Shown here: positions 11,059-21,632 of the stretch, in pieces
Position numbering within the stretch: position 1 is the stretch's first letter
How the letters are laid out: every line of letters begins with the position of its first letter
From: Glomus cerebriforme
Taxonomy: Eukaryota; Glomeromycota; Glomeromycetes; Glomerales; Glomeraceae
Direction of reading: 5' to 3'
NCBI GenBank assembly: GCA_003550305.1
Contig: QKYT01000358.1
Location: 1,193-37,569, forward strand
Length of the DNA: 36,377 nucleotides
Made by a program: the position numbers and the translations under genes
Notes under the pieces: model-generated
Database searches by the model: none
Told to the model about the DNA's origin: nothing
The model's input: the letters and a program-made list of their open reading frames with translations, nothing else

Positions 11059-11070
11059 AAAAATATATAC
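11059..11070 (+). promoter_or_regulatory. TATA-like box of copy C
   Basis: AAAAATATATAC lies about 36 bases before the ATG at 11105, matching the boxes of copies A and B. Upstream, TTTTCATTA and TTTGACGAT words are shared with the copy B promoter. Confidence 0.4.
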
Positions 11071-11104
11071 GTAAATTTTCGTTTGCGATTAGCGATAAAT
11101 AACT

Positions 11105-11961
11105 ATGAAATCTCTTAATGTTTACAAAATTATTTACATTATTTACTTATTCGCATGTTTCAGTACAGGTATGTATTGTATTTACAAAAAATTATTTTCT
11201 TTTATTAAAATTAATATCTAATGAATTTAATTAAAAAAAAATTAATAAAATTAGAAATTTGGTATATAACTACTTTACAAGATATTGGAAGTTATAATCC
11301 TTTGTCATTGTTTTCAGATATTTTGTAATTAAAAAAATTTAAATTTTTGTAATTAATTTTTTTTTTTTTTGTGTTTTTAATTTAATGAATTCTAATTTAA
11401 CTTATTTTATTTAGCTATTTATCTGGAATTTTGTCATTAATAGCGTTAAGTGAGTATATAATATACTTTTTATTTTCTTGTTGAAAAATATTAACATTGT
11501 TTTATTTAGCATTATATTGTATGAAATATGATTGGAGTGAATATTATCCGTAAGTATATAATAAATTATCATTTCCTTTTTTGTTTTTATTAACTTATGA
11601 TTATTCGTTCATTTTTAATTAACATAAAATTATATCATAACAGTTGGTCTTTATCCATTCAGCTTTTGAATTTAGTTAGTAAGTTTTAATTGTTAAAAAA
11701 TTTTGATTTTATTATAATTTATTTTATTTACTAAATTATTTTTTGATTTAAATAGTTAGAATCATAGCTGTTGCTCACAATTCTCTTACTTGTAATTTTA
11801 ATAACAAAAACTATGATATTAATGTATGTAAAGCAGGATTTACGAGTTATACCTTAGGTTTTATTTCATGTATTATTACATTCCTTCTTTTTACTTTGGA
11901 TTATTCTGATTACTTTAAACCATTTATCAAAACTTTACAAAAAAATTTGCTCGTCGTTTAA
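11105..11961 (+). CDS. Small four-helix membrane protein, copy C (intact)
   Basis: Exons are 11105-11168, 11255-11324, 11415-11449, 11510-11549, 11644-11678 and 11756-11961, giving 450 bases and 149 residues. Intron phases are 1, 2, 1, 2, 1 as in copies A and B. The protein begins MKSLNVYKIIYIIYLF; exon 2 reads EIWYITTLQDIGSY. Exon 6 holds VCKAGFTSYTLGF, a fourth hydrophobic segment and the shared ending LQKNLLVV before TAA. A short insertion (SDYF) and a longer loop before the fourth helix explain the larger size relative to copy B. The second donor is GTAATT rather than GTAAAT. This is the most diverged intact copy, so the duplications are not recent, yet all frames are kept. Function unknown. 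Confidence 0.75.
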
Positions 11962-13235
11962 CACTATCACAGATCGTGCAATTAATGTTGCTCAAAATTG
12001 TCAAAATGTTCATTCTTCAATAAATTTATTAATCAAGTCAAAATCATGAGTGATAAAATAAATATTTAATAATTACTTGGTAATTCTAGTGATATATTTA
12101 GTGATAGGGACGGTTCAGAACATATGAAATTAGAGTCGTTCAAACCGCTCCAATGAGACTCAATTCTATAATAAAAATTTGGGACAAACTCCTCAATCCT
12201 ATTTCCACCAATTACCAGATCTATTTTAAAATTCCATAATCCAAAATATTTTAAACTTTATAGTCTTTTCCTAAAAATATATTCATTTATTTGTCTATAT
12301 GTCAATATGATAGTGTCAAATATACTAGGATTAACAAATAACCCTATAAATATTACTAAAATTTCGTATTTTATACAGTTTTTATTTTAATATTTCCATT
12401 TTAGAATTAAAATTAAATATCAGTTGATGCGTTATAGTCTTATCCATTCAATGGGAGTCTTAAAGAAATGTTTAATATACAATTCTAAGATTTGGCATCT
12501 AAAAAAGAAAACTAAAAAAAAAGGAAAAGTGTAATTTCTGCCGTGGATGCAAGGTTCAAATCTTGTAATATTTATTTTTTTTTAGACAAAGATAACTTAG
12601 TACAGTGCGTGCGTGTGTTGAGTTATTCTTCTCTAATCCAAGTCACTAAGTGTAGAATTTACATTAGTGTAATTGTAGTTGTAATTCCTTTCTCTTTCAA
12701 TCATTTCCTTTTATTTATATTTTTATAATATTTATATCATAGATTAAAATTTGTTATATTTTAAGATAACTAATTTATTTTTTACATTAGATATTTATTA
12801 TTTCTCCTAATTCACTTCTTATTAATTCTTAGAATACTTTATTTTTGCATCCAAATTAAAATCGATCTTAATCGACCAAGTCAAGAAAGCAATTTTGAAC
12901 ATCGAGTACTTTGAAAAATTAAATTTGTAACAGGACCCCCTAAATACAAAGATATCACATTAATTGAAACTTGTTGTACAGATTGTTTTTCTGGTACTAT
13001 TGAGCATAAGTGTAACCTTTACGGATTCAGGTTTCATTTTGAAACCGGTGATAATGGACTGTTACCATTTTGAAAATCATTGAATTATACTAGTTAAAAT
13101 GATTTTTTATTATAGTTTAATCAATTAATTACACCTATTATCCAACCCAAAATTTAAAAGAAAAAAAATTGTTATTAGTAATTACCAATAACAATAATTT
13201 ATGATAACTTTAAAGTCATAATGTGATAATTGAAC

Positions 13236-13320
13236 AAAATTACTAATTAAAATTTTATTTATTAGATTTCAAGATAAAAAATTACTAATTAAAATTTTAT
13301 TTATTAGATTTCAAGATAAA
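13236..13320. repeat. 42-base tandem duplication
   Basis: A 42-base unit containing ATTACTAATTAAAATTTTA and TTAGATTTCAAGATAAA occurs twice in tandem with essentially no differences, so the duplication is recent or homogenised. Confidence 0.8.
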
Positions 13321-13448
13321 AATTTAATATACAATTTTAAAAATTAGTATCATTATAAAAATTGCTTGTATCATAATGTAAAATAAAATTAACTTGAACA
13401 AAAAATTAAAAGTACATGTACTCCATGAGTATTAATCCAATCATTATG

Positions 13449-13735
13449 AATATTTAGGTGCAAGTAGATTTGATCTTGCTAAACAATATTTCTTAATCTT
13501 CTAAGAGTAATTTGCTTATAATCAAAGTGCTGAAATTATTCTCTAAAGTCAAAAACAGAAATTCAGAATTAGTACAGTTATGAAATATACTAGTAACTCA
13601 TAAATATTTGACTTATGTTTATAAATAAATATTCAAATACAAGTAAAACTAATCTTGCTGAACATCTTTTCATAATCTTTTAAGAGTAATTAACTTATAT
13701 AAAAGTGCTGAAATTATGCTCTAAATTCTCTGTAT
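13449..13735. repeat. Diverged direct repeat, about 105 bases
   Basis: Two copies start near 13449 and 13627. They share ATCTTGCT-AACA, then TAATCTT, AAGAGTAATT, and finally AAAGTGCTGAAATTAT followed by CTCTAA. They are clearly homologous but have many differences. No open frame is preserved across them. Confidence 0.6.
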
Positions 13736-14409
13736 GCATAAAAAAAAGGTCAAAACTTTAAAAGTTAATGCTGGTCTATATGAAAATCACAATTAACCTT
13801 ATTAAAATTACTTTTTTTTTTTTCTTAAAAAAAAAAAAAGAATCTGAAATGTAATAAATGTAAATGTGATAAGATTATATTGCACATCAGATTTAAAAAT
13901 CGTACTAGTTGTATATCCAATATGTATATCCAAGCCACAGTGTGAAGCACCAAAATTAGTAAAGACAATAAGAATCACATTTGCAAATTTAATTGATTTT
14001 TTCTTATTGCCAAAAAAATTCAGTTAGATCTAAAAATGAAGTATAAAATCAATAAAAAAAAATTAATTTCGCAAAAAATTTTTCATTATACATATATTGA
14101 ACCATTACCCATAAAAAAAAGTAACTCAAGGCATATAAGGATAAAGTATAAAAAACATATAGCATCAAGCATAAAAGCATAAAGTATATAAGCATATAAA
14201 GTATATAAAAATGCTGAAAAATACTAAACCATATTTAGGACATACACTAACCACAAACTGAAACTCTTGGATAGTATGATCATCAGGTTAACATTGATAA
14301 AATTGAACTATTTACAAATTTTCTTTATGTTAAAAAATTTAGTGTAATAGATATCCAAACATATTTATAAACACTTATCAATTAGATATGAAAATTTATT
14401 TTTGTATAC

Positions 14410-14461
14410 TAACTCTGGCCGAAATTGTAATGTTCAACCAGAATTAAGCAGTGACAATCAC
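14410..14461 (-). repeat. Second copy of 52-base palindromic motif
   Basis: On the minus strand this reads GTGATTGTCAC, then TTAATTCTGG, GAACAT and AATTTCGGCCAGAGTTA. It matches 8996-9047 at 45 of 52 positions by eye, with no gaps. Confidence 0.7.
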
Positions 14462-14630
14462 AAACACTCTTAATAGTAAATAAAATTTAAAAATTTTATT
14501 TTTAAAAAGGCTGTGCTTCTTTTATGTAACTATTAACCGAGATTTGAAATAATTGAAATAATTTATTTATTCATTATAAAATTTGATAATTTTCTATAAA
14601 ATTAGCATAGTTTCTAAATAAAATTACATT

Positions 14631-16773
14631 TTAGAAGTCTAATTTCAATAACAGGCTATGCAAATTTTTTCTAGCATTTCGATATCCATTATTTACAGCC
14701 TTCTTATACCAAAAAATTGCTTTTTCTAAATTTTTTTCTATTCCTACACCTTTTTCATAACAAAGCCCTAAACTATTTTGCGCATGTACATATTCTTGTT
14801 CAGCTGATTTTTTATACCATTCAAATGCTTTGGCTTCATCTTTTTTAACACCTATTCCACATATATAACATCTGCCTAAATTATATTGTGCCATTTTATT
14901 TCTATTTTCTGCTGCCTTTTGATACCAATAAATGGATTTTTCTAAGTCTTTTTCTATAACTATACCTCCTTCATATAAATCTCCAAGCCTATATTGGGCT
15001 CTACTATATTCTTGTTCAGCTGATTTTTTATAAAATTCAAATGCTTTAATTATATCTTTTTCAATACCTAATAATCCATATTGATAGCATTTACCTAAAT
15101 TATGTTGTGCTATTTTATTTCCATTTTCTGCTGCTTTTTGANNNNNNNNNNNNNNNNNNNNNNNNNNNNNNNNNNNNNNNNNNNNNNNNNNNNNNNNNNN
15201 NNNNNNNNNNNNNNNNNNNNNNNNNNNNNNNNNNNNNNNNNNNNNNNNNNNNNNNNNNNNNNNNNNNNNNNNNNNNNNNNNNNNNNNNNNNNNNNNNNNN
15301 NNNNNNNNNNNNNNNNNNNNNNNNNNNNNNNNNNNNNNNNNNNNNNNNNNNNNNNNNNNNNNNNNNNNNNNNNNNNNNNNNNNNNNNNNNNNNNNNNNNN
15401 NNNNNNNNNNNNNNNNNNNNNNNNNNNNNNNNNNNNNNNNNNNNNNNNNNNNNNNNNNNNNNNNNNNNNNNNNNNNNNNNNNNNNNNNNNNNNNNNNNNN
15501 NNNNNNNNNNNNNNNNNNNNNNNNNNNNNNNNNNNNNNNNNNNNNNNNNNNNNNNNNNNNNNNNNNNNNNNNNNNNNNNNNNNNNNNNNNNNNNNNNNNN
15601 NNNNNNNNNNNNNNNNNNNNNNNNNNNNNNNNNNNNNNNNNNNNNNNNNNNNNNNNNNNNNNNNNNNNNNNNNNNNNNNNNNNNNNTAATTATATCTTTT
15701 TCAATACCTAATAATCCATATTGATAGCATTTACCTAAATTATGTTGTGCTATTTTATTTCCATTTTCTGCTGCTTTTTGAAGCCAAAAAATTGCTTCAT
15801 TCAAATCTTTTTCTATACCTATACCTCTTTTATAAATATGTCCAAGTTTATATTGTGCATCACTATACCCTTGTTCAGCTGATTTTTTATACCATTCAAA
15901 TGACTTAATTTCATCTTTTTCATTTCCATCACCATTTTCATAACATATACCTAAATTATATTGTGCAATCTTATTCTTATTTTCTGCTGCTTTTTGATAC
16001 CAATAAAAAGCTTTTTCTAAATCTTTTTCTGTACCTATACAATATTCGTAACAAATTCCTAAACTATTTTGCGCGTATGAATATTCTTGTTCAGCTGATT
16101 TTTTATACCATTCAAATGCTTTAGCTTCATCTTTTTCAATACCGTTTCCATATTGATAGCAACTACCTAAACTATATTGTGCAATTTTATTTTCATTTTC
16201 CGCTGCCTTTTGATACCAATAAAATGCTTTGTTCAAATCAACATTTATTCCTATACCATTTTCATATAAACTACCGAGATAAAGTTTTCCACATATACTA
16301 CCATTCTCTATAGCACTATGTAAACATGTAATTGCTGAAGTATTATCGATTTCAGTTCCTATTCCTTTTTGATAGCATTTACTTAGATAAACTTGTGCAA
16401 TAGAATAATTATCTTCTGAAGCTTTTGAAAATAATTTAAAAGCTTCATTGTCATTCTTCTCTACAATAATACCGTTATAATAGAGGAAACCAAGAAAGAA
16501 AATATATTGAGATTTTGTTTGATTTTTTATAAGCCAGATAGGGATGTTGGTTGAAATTTGGTTGGAGAGAGAAATGCATTGAAAAATAAAAAGATTTATT
16601 TCCGTAAAACCACGAAAATGTTTATCGTGTATTTCAATCAAAAGTGTAATTAATTTATCAATAATGATTTCAATATTATCCGATAAATTAAATGTCTTAT
16701 TGAATAATTCTTCTACTTGTTTTAATATATATGAAGGGATTTTATCATTAAATTCTTTCATATCAATAACCAT
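14631..16773 (-). CDS. Sel1-repeat protein 1 (interrupted by assembly gap)
   Basis: The gene reads from ATG at 16771-16773 to the stop at 14631. The N-terminal 75 residues or so (KEFNDKIPSYILKQ, then a Leu-rich helical stretch with IDKLITLLIEI) match the paralogue at 19887. They are followed by Sel1 repeats of about 36 residues, typified by [20 protein letters not shown] then [14 protein letters not shown]. The C-terminus, [13 protein letters not shown] to LLLKLDF, is also shared with the paralogue. A run of N at 15142-15686 splits it. The frame as written breaks across the N run. However, the 95 bases on either side of the gap are identical; merging them gives 1503 coding bases, 501 codons with the stop, in frame. 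Sel1 repeats form alpha-solenoids that bind other proteins; a signalling scaffold role is inferred from its kinase-fused relatives. Confidence 0.85.
15142..15686. other. Assembly gap (545 N), probably false
   Basis: The 95 bases ending at 15141 (15047-15141) are identical to the 95 bases starting right after the N run (15687-15781). This is what two overlapping contig ends joined with an arbitrary spacer look like. It could also reflect two identical tandem Sel1 repeats. Confidence 0.85.
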
Positions 16774-16861
16774 TTTGGAGAAAGTTTCTATTTTGTATAA
16801 AAAAATTATGTAATATATACCGTATTTGTTTTGTCGATCGTATTTTGTGTAATATATTGCG
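16774..16861 (-). promoter_or_regulatory. 5' flank of Sel1 gene 1, shared with Sel1 gene 2
   Basis: Read on the minus strand, the upstream region contains ATATTACACAA, CGATCGACAAAA and ACAAA, then TACAAAAT near the start codon. The plus-strand paralogue has ATATTACACAACATATG then ATCGACAAAAACAAAG at 19791-19820, and TACAAAATGG at its start. The two promoters are therefore homologous. The same words occur as coding sequence at the end of the dead kinase (19685-19712). Confidence 0.55.
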
Positions 16862-18272
16862 TAATCGGTTGTCTGCGCCGCAAATGTATTGTTCTTATAC
16901 GATCATGTGCTATTTTCTTATATGATGCGTCTGCGCAGAATGTAATATATATAGCGCAGCGAAAATTTATCCGAAACTAATGGTTGGATTTTAAGAATTA
17001 ATAACAACCTTTCATTGTTGTAAAAAAAAAAAAAAAAAGGTTTTAAAAAATGAATGTATAATAAGTGATATTGCACATGTAATGATAGTAATGAAATTTT
17101 AAAATAACTGATTTTAGAATTAACCGGATTAAATAATTAATATTTCTTCTTTTTTTTCGGTTTGTGATTACTTATATTGCATAATTAAAATTTGAAGTAG
17201 ATTTGATATATTTATTTAAATTTATTAACACTAATGGAGGTCGGAGTAAACTGTAAATTAAATTCATTTTTCACCTTTTATAGCCCCATCTATAGTATCT
17301 GTAGTGTGTATTCTTAATTCGAATTAATAATAATAAAAGATTGTTTTATAATCAAAAGGGATTTAAATTCGCAAAAATTAATTTTAAAATTGTTATAATA
17401 TTATCTAATGTAATCAATCTGATTAATTTCTAAAAATATGGTAAAATCAGAAGTATCAATTTTTTTAGCAAAGTCAAAATGATAAAGCGAGAATTGCTTC
17501 GATAAAAAACCAGAAAGGACGTTTAATTTAAATATTTTTATCTATACTAATTCATTATTAATTTAATTGGATACGCCAGCGTCGTTCTGAAAACTACTAA
17601 ATAAATGACAACCTACTACCTCGATATATTAATTATTCAGTTTCAAATAATGGAAAGTTTGTTATATACATTTATTTTTTCGATGACCGCTCCCCATGAA
17701 CCAGCTTTTTTTTTAATTTTATATATCACTATTTACTAATACCTGCTGTAGATTACTGACGAAAGAAAAGATGTATTTATCAATTAAAGATATCAGGAGG
17801 TATGAAAGTAATAATATATGCACGAAAAAATCAAGACCGAGCTAAACGGATTAGTACTGTATTTAAAAAAGTACCATGTTATAAGAGAAGAATCAGCTGC
17901 CTTACAATTATTTTAAAATATCGAAATATTGAAACATATCTAAATTAGTGAACAAGTTTAGATTACTCATGCGAACTTTAATTATTTGTGCATCTTGTAA
18001 AAAGGCTTTTAAGTCTACCATTTATCTGATATATATTTGTAGATATAAAACAACTGAAGTGCTGCTTTAAATTCTTGGGATATCAATCTAAGTTAGATTA
18101 TTATTTGTGGGTGTAGTAGAAAAATTACTCAGGAAATAAAGTAAATTCAGGATTCACTTTTAAAAATTAGTTTATTCATACAATTTGCCTATTACTATCT
18201 TATCAGTTTCTCTCGGGGTTTAATTATAGACTTAAAATGTGTTGTTGTCGCAGTATGATAATGACTCCCACC

Positions 18273-18300
18273 CACGAAAAATATCACGTAATTTTTCGTG
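18273..18300. repeat. Perfect 10-base-arm hairpin
   Basis: CACGAAAAAT and its inverse ATTTTTCGTG flank an 8-base loop (ATCACGTA). It sits just left of the inverted-repeat block at 18335-18476. Confidence 0.65.
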
Positions 18301-18334
18301 ACTTTTTTGACGCAGGGAAATCGATCTTCGGCAA

Positions 18335-18476
18335 ATGAGTTGAAATGACAAATTATTCAAATGACAAATGACTGAGTCATTTGGATATTGTTTTATTTTT
18401 TTATTTTTATTTAAGATGGCCAAATGACAGAGGATTAAAAATAATGACAAATAATTAAGCAAATCATTTCAACCGA
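18335..18476. repeat. Inverted-repeat block rich in AAATGAC
   Basis: The block begins CAAATGAGTTGAAATGAC and ends AAATCATTTCAAC, so TTGAAATGA is inverted at the two ends. Inside are several AAATGAC words and a perfect palindrome-like CAAATGAC-TGA-GTCATTTG. It resembles a degenerate small foldback element. Confidence 0.45.
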
Positions 18477-18639
18477 ACACTGTATAAAGTAACATAAATA
18501 ACGTCCAGTAATTTAATCAAGATAAAAACAGATTAATAATGTTCAAGTGAGTAAACTCAAGTTTTTACTTTTATTGTTGACGGTTACTAATTATGATTTA
18601 AAGTTGTTCTTATTACATTACAATAAACAAAAATTATTA

Positions 18640-19734
18640 TGTATAAAATGTTATCCTCGTTGGATGGGTCAGTGGGAATCATGATATTGATAAATTTAAA
18701 GGATACAATTTATAAAGCAAATTATAATTATTGTCTTGAATTGGTACCATTTGATAGTTTGAAGATAAACTAATTTGGTGAAGGGATTTGTATTCTGTAA
18801 TATGGATTGATGGTGAGGCAAAACATTATGGGAGAGATGATAAAATTTGGAAAAAATCAGATCCTAAACTTTAGGTTGCTTTGAAAAGGTTAAAAGATCG
18901 CAGAATATGTCAGTCAAATATTTAAATGTTTATTTTTATTAATTTATGATTTAATGCCGATTTAATTATTGATCTAATGTAAATAATAGCTCAAAACACA
19001 TTTGGAGCTTTTCTCGGAAAACAATGCATTATTAGGATTTTATAGAATAACTAAAGGTCCAGAATATATGATGATTTTACAATTCGCAGAAAAAGAAAGT
19101 AGATTAGGATTAACACTAGATCTTAAAACTTTACACAATTTAGGATATTTTCATCAGTTACAACTTTCTGATGGTGTTATTTATATATCAGATTTCAGAT
19201 TGTTTGGCATCAAATAAACAAAAAACATATGATAAAATTTATGGTATTAACATATATTGCTCCAGAAGTTTTAAATAAACAATATACATTATCTTCTGGT
19301 ATTTATAATGTTTGTGTAATTATGGTTGAGTTATCACTGGAAAACCACCTTTTCATAAAAAAACATGATGTTAACTTAGCATTAGTAATATATAATGGAC
19401 TAAGACCAGTATTTGGAAAGAAATTCCTTAATTTTATAAGAAATTAGATTATAGATGTATGGATGCTGATCCAAGTCACAAGAGAAATACATAAAACATT
19501 TTTGGAGGTAATCTTTAGTAGAGAATGAAAATTATCAAGAAAAAGAAGTTTTGGTTATAAATGAAAAGAGATACCAAATATTTCAGTATCTTATGAAGAA
19601 GATCCTAATACTTTATGTTCTAGCAGAGTTATTTTAAGTTAACAAGTTATCAAATTACCAAACCGGACGAACAACAAATTATGCAATATATTACACAACA
19701 TGATCGACAAAAGGCAGAATTACGTAATTTCTAA
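18640..19734 (+). pseudogene. Dead protein kinase, second lineage
   Basis: The segment carries scattered kinase pieces in several frames. NHDIDKF and YCLELVPFD lie upstream of a broken glycine-rich region (FGEG at about 18774). They are followed by WIDGEAKHYGRDDKIWKK and VALKRLKD with stops between. After an intron-like stretch, ELFSENNALLGFYRITKGP then EYMMILQFAEKES is readable from 19002. The catalytic HRD loop is deleted: HNLGYFHQ runs straight into SDGVIYISDFRLF, where DFG has become DFR. A frameshift then precedes YIAPEVLN and the C-lobe to 19447, followed by MDADPSHKRNT and a stop. The tail ends QYITQHDRQKAELRNF and TAA at 19732. The missing catalytic loop rules out activity. It belongs to a different kinase subgroup from the copies at 5.3 and 32.9 kb. 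Confidence 0.8.
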
Positions 19735-19790
19735 TCGATCTCCTACCAGCATAAATCTTAAATTTACCCACTTGATTTTTAGCAAATACA

Positions 19791-19820
19791 GTATATTACA
19801 CAACATATGATCGACAAAAA
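19791..19820 (+). promoter_or_regulatory. Duplicated kinase-tail segment in Sel1 gene 2 promoter
   Basis: GTATATTACACAACATATG then ATCGACAAAA repeats, with a two-base insertion, the sequence 19685-19712 that encodes QYITQHDRQK at the end of the dead kinase. It lies about 70-95 bases before the Sel1 ATG and has a counterpart in the promoter of Sel1 gene 1. Confidence 0.5.
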
Positions 19821-19886
19821 CAAAGTATTTATTGTGAAAAAAATGGGTTTATTTATTTTATTTATTTTTTTTTTTTTGCGTACAAA

Positions 19887-21632
19887 ATGGAAGTTGATGA
19901 TATTAACAACTCCAACATGATAATGGTTACGAAAGAATTTAATGATAAAATCCCTTCACACATATTAAAACAAGCGGAAGAATTATTTAATAAAGTATTT
20001 AATTTATCTGATAATATTGTAACCGTTATTGATAAGTTAATTACACTTTTGATTGATGTTCAAGATAAAAATTTTCATGATTTTCTAGAAATAAAACAAT
20101 TTATTTATCAATGCATCTCTCTCTCCAACCAAATTTCAATCAACATCCCTATTTGGCTTATAAAAAATCAAACAAAATCTCAGTATATTTTCTTTCTTGG
20201 ATTTCTTTATTATAATGGTATTATTGTAGAGAAGAATGACGAGGAAGCATTTAAATTATTTTCAAAAGCGTCAGAAGATAATTATTCTATTGCACAAGTC
20301 TATCTAAGTAAATGCTATCAAATAGGAATAGGAACCGAAATCAATAATGTTTTAGCAATTAATTGTTTATATAATGCTATAAAAAATAATAGTATATGTG
20401 GACAACTTTACCTTGGTAATTTATATGAAAATGGTATAGGAACAGATATTGATTTAAATAAAGCCTTTTATTGGTATGAAAAAGCAGCAGAGAATGGAAA
20501 TAAAATTGCATCATATTATTTAGGTAGATATTATGAATACGGAATGAGTATTGTAAAAGATGAAATAAAGGCATTTGAATGGTACAAAAAATCAGCTGAA
20601 CAAGAAGATATTGATGCACAAAGTAAACTTGGATACTTTTATGAAAGTTGTATAGGTACAGAAAAAGATTTAGAAAAAGCCATTTATTGGTATCAAAAAG
20701 CAGCAAAAAATGGAGATAAAACTGCACAATATAATTTAGGTAGATGCTATGAATATGGAATTGGTGTTGAAAAAGATGTAATTAAAGCATTTGAATGGTA
20801 CAAAAAATCAGCCGAACAAGAAGATAATGATGCACAAAATAAACTTGGATACTTTTATGAATGTTGTATAGGTACAGAAAAAGATTTAGAAAAAGCCATT
20901 TATTGGTATCAAATAGCAGCAAAAAATGGAAATAAAATTGCACAATACAATTTAGGTAAATGTTATCAATATGGAATAGGTGCTGAAAAAGATCTTATTA
21001 AAGCATTTAAATGGTATAAAAAGTCAGCTATGCAAAAGTATAGTGATGCTCAATGTGGACTTGGATATTATTATGAAAATGGTATAGGTACAGAAAAAAG
21101 CTTAAGAAAAGCTTTTTATTGGTATCAAAAAGCAGCAAAAAATGGAAATAAAACCGCACAATATAATTTAGGTAGATGCTATGAATATGGAATAGGTATT
21201 TCTTTAAATTACATTAAAGCATTTAGATGGTATAAAGAATCAGCTGAACAAGAATTTAATAAAGCACAAGATAAGGTTGGTTTTTTTTATGAATATGGTA
21301 TAGGTATAGAGAAAGATTTAAACAAAACGGTTTATTGGTATCAAAAAGCAGCAGAAAATGGAAATGAAATTACACAATATAATTTAGGTGAATGTTATCA
21401 ATATGGGAGAGGTGTTAACAAAGATGAAAGTAAAGCATTTGAATGGTACAAAGAATCAGCTAAACGAGAATATACTAATGCACAGTATATGCTTGGATTA
21501 TCTTATGAAAATGGTGTAGGCACAGAAAAAGATATAGAAAAGGCAATTTTTTGGTATAAGAAAGCTTTAAATAATGGATATCAATATGCTAGAGAAAAGT
21601 TGAGTAATTTGATATTGAAATTAGACTTTTAA
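19887..21632 (+). CDS. Sel1-repeat protein 2
   Basis: Single-exon gene of 581 codons plus stop. Residues 1-90 form a helical N-terminal region (KEFNDKIPSHILKQAEE, LSNQISINIPIWL). It is followed by about 13 Sel1 repeats of roughly 36 residues, alternating two types: [16 protein letters not shown] with YYLGRYYEYG, and [20 protein letters not shown] with GYFYESCIGTEKD. The last repeat ends ALNNGYQYAREKLSNLIL then KLDF, as in paralogue 1. Three in-frame ATGs (19887, 19917, 19923) are possible starts; the third aligns best with the start of paralogue 1 (MV, then KEFNDK). Sel1 solenoids mediate protein-protein contacts. The N-terminal region resembles the linker found between kinase and Sel1 parts in fused family members (from general knowledge of these fungi), so it may be a kinase-less derivative. 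Confidence 0.9.
   Translation: MEVDDINNSNMIMVTKEFNDKIPSHILKQAEELFNKVFNLSDNIVTVIDKLITLLIDVQDKNFHDFLEIKQFIYQCISLSNQISINIPIWLIKNQTKSQYIFFLGFLYYNGIIVEKNDEEAFKLFSKASEDNYSIAQVYLSKCYQIGIGTEINNVLAINCLYNAIKNNSICGQLYLGNLYENGIGTDIDLNKAFYWYEKAAENGNKIASYYLGRYYEYGMSIVKDEIKAFEWYKKSAEQEDIDAQSKLGYFYESCIGTEKDLEKAIYWYQKAAKNGDKTAQYNLGRCYEYGIGVEKDVIKAFEWYKKSAEQEDNDAQNKLGYFYECCIGTEKDLEKAIYWYQIAAKNGNKIAQYNLGKCYQYGIGAEKDLIKAFKWYKKSAMQKYSDAQCGLGYYYENGIGTEKSLRKAFYWYQKAAKNGNKTAQYNLGRCYEYGIGISLNYIKAFRWYKESAEQEFNKAQDKVGFFYEYGIGIEKDLNKTVYWYQKAAENGNEITQYNLGECYQYGRGVNKDESKAFEWYKESAKREYTNAQYMLGLSYENGVGTEKDIEKAIFWYKKALNNGYQYAREKLSNLILKLDF

Larger units (their letters stand above)
11962..14630. other. Long gene-poor stretch
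   Basis: Apart from the 3' flank of copy C (to about 12080) no gene is supported. A 61-codon frame around 12543 has no codon structure. Repeats listed separately lie at 13236-13320, 13449-13735 and 14410-14461. Low-complexity ATAAAG/ATATAAG runs lie at about 14130-14215. Confidence 0.5.
16862..18639. other. Gene-free spacer between divergent Sel1 genes
   Basis: No gene is supported; a 76-codon minus-strand frame around 18232-18462 lies across inverted repeats and looks spurious. Immediately upstream of Sel1 gene 1 there is a locally GC-richer patch (TGCGCCGC, TCTGCGCAG and AGCGCAGCG at 16875-16960). A run of 16 A lies near 17022-17038. Inverted repeats at 18273-18300 and about 18335-18476 are listed separately. 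Confidence 0.5.

Noticed and set aside
12543..12570. GGTTCAAATCTTG, similar to a tRNA T arm / B box
   Set aside because: No acceptor, D or anticodon stems can be drawn around it, and the loop is one base too long. It could be a SINE remnant but cannot be supported.
12543..12728. 61-codon plus-strand frame
   Set aside because: Hydrophobic composition results from T-rich DNA; no start context, repeats or related copy supports it.
13440..13735. Possible CRISPR-like spaced repeats
   Set aside because: There are only two diverged copies with long spacing in a eukaryotic context; not an array.
15102..15724. Plus-strand frames across the N run
   Set aside because: They consist almost entirely of undetermined bases and are antisense to Sel1 gene 1.
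18232..18462. 76-codon minus-strand frame
   Set aside because: It lies across a hairpin and an inverted-repeat block, which explains its existence without coding.
20377..20727. 116-codon minus-strand frame inside Sel1 gene 2
   Set aside because: It is antisense to well-formed Sel1 repeats and mirrors their periodicity.
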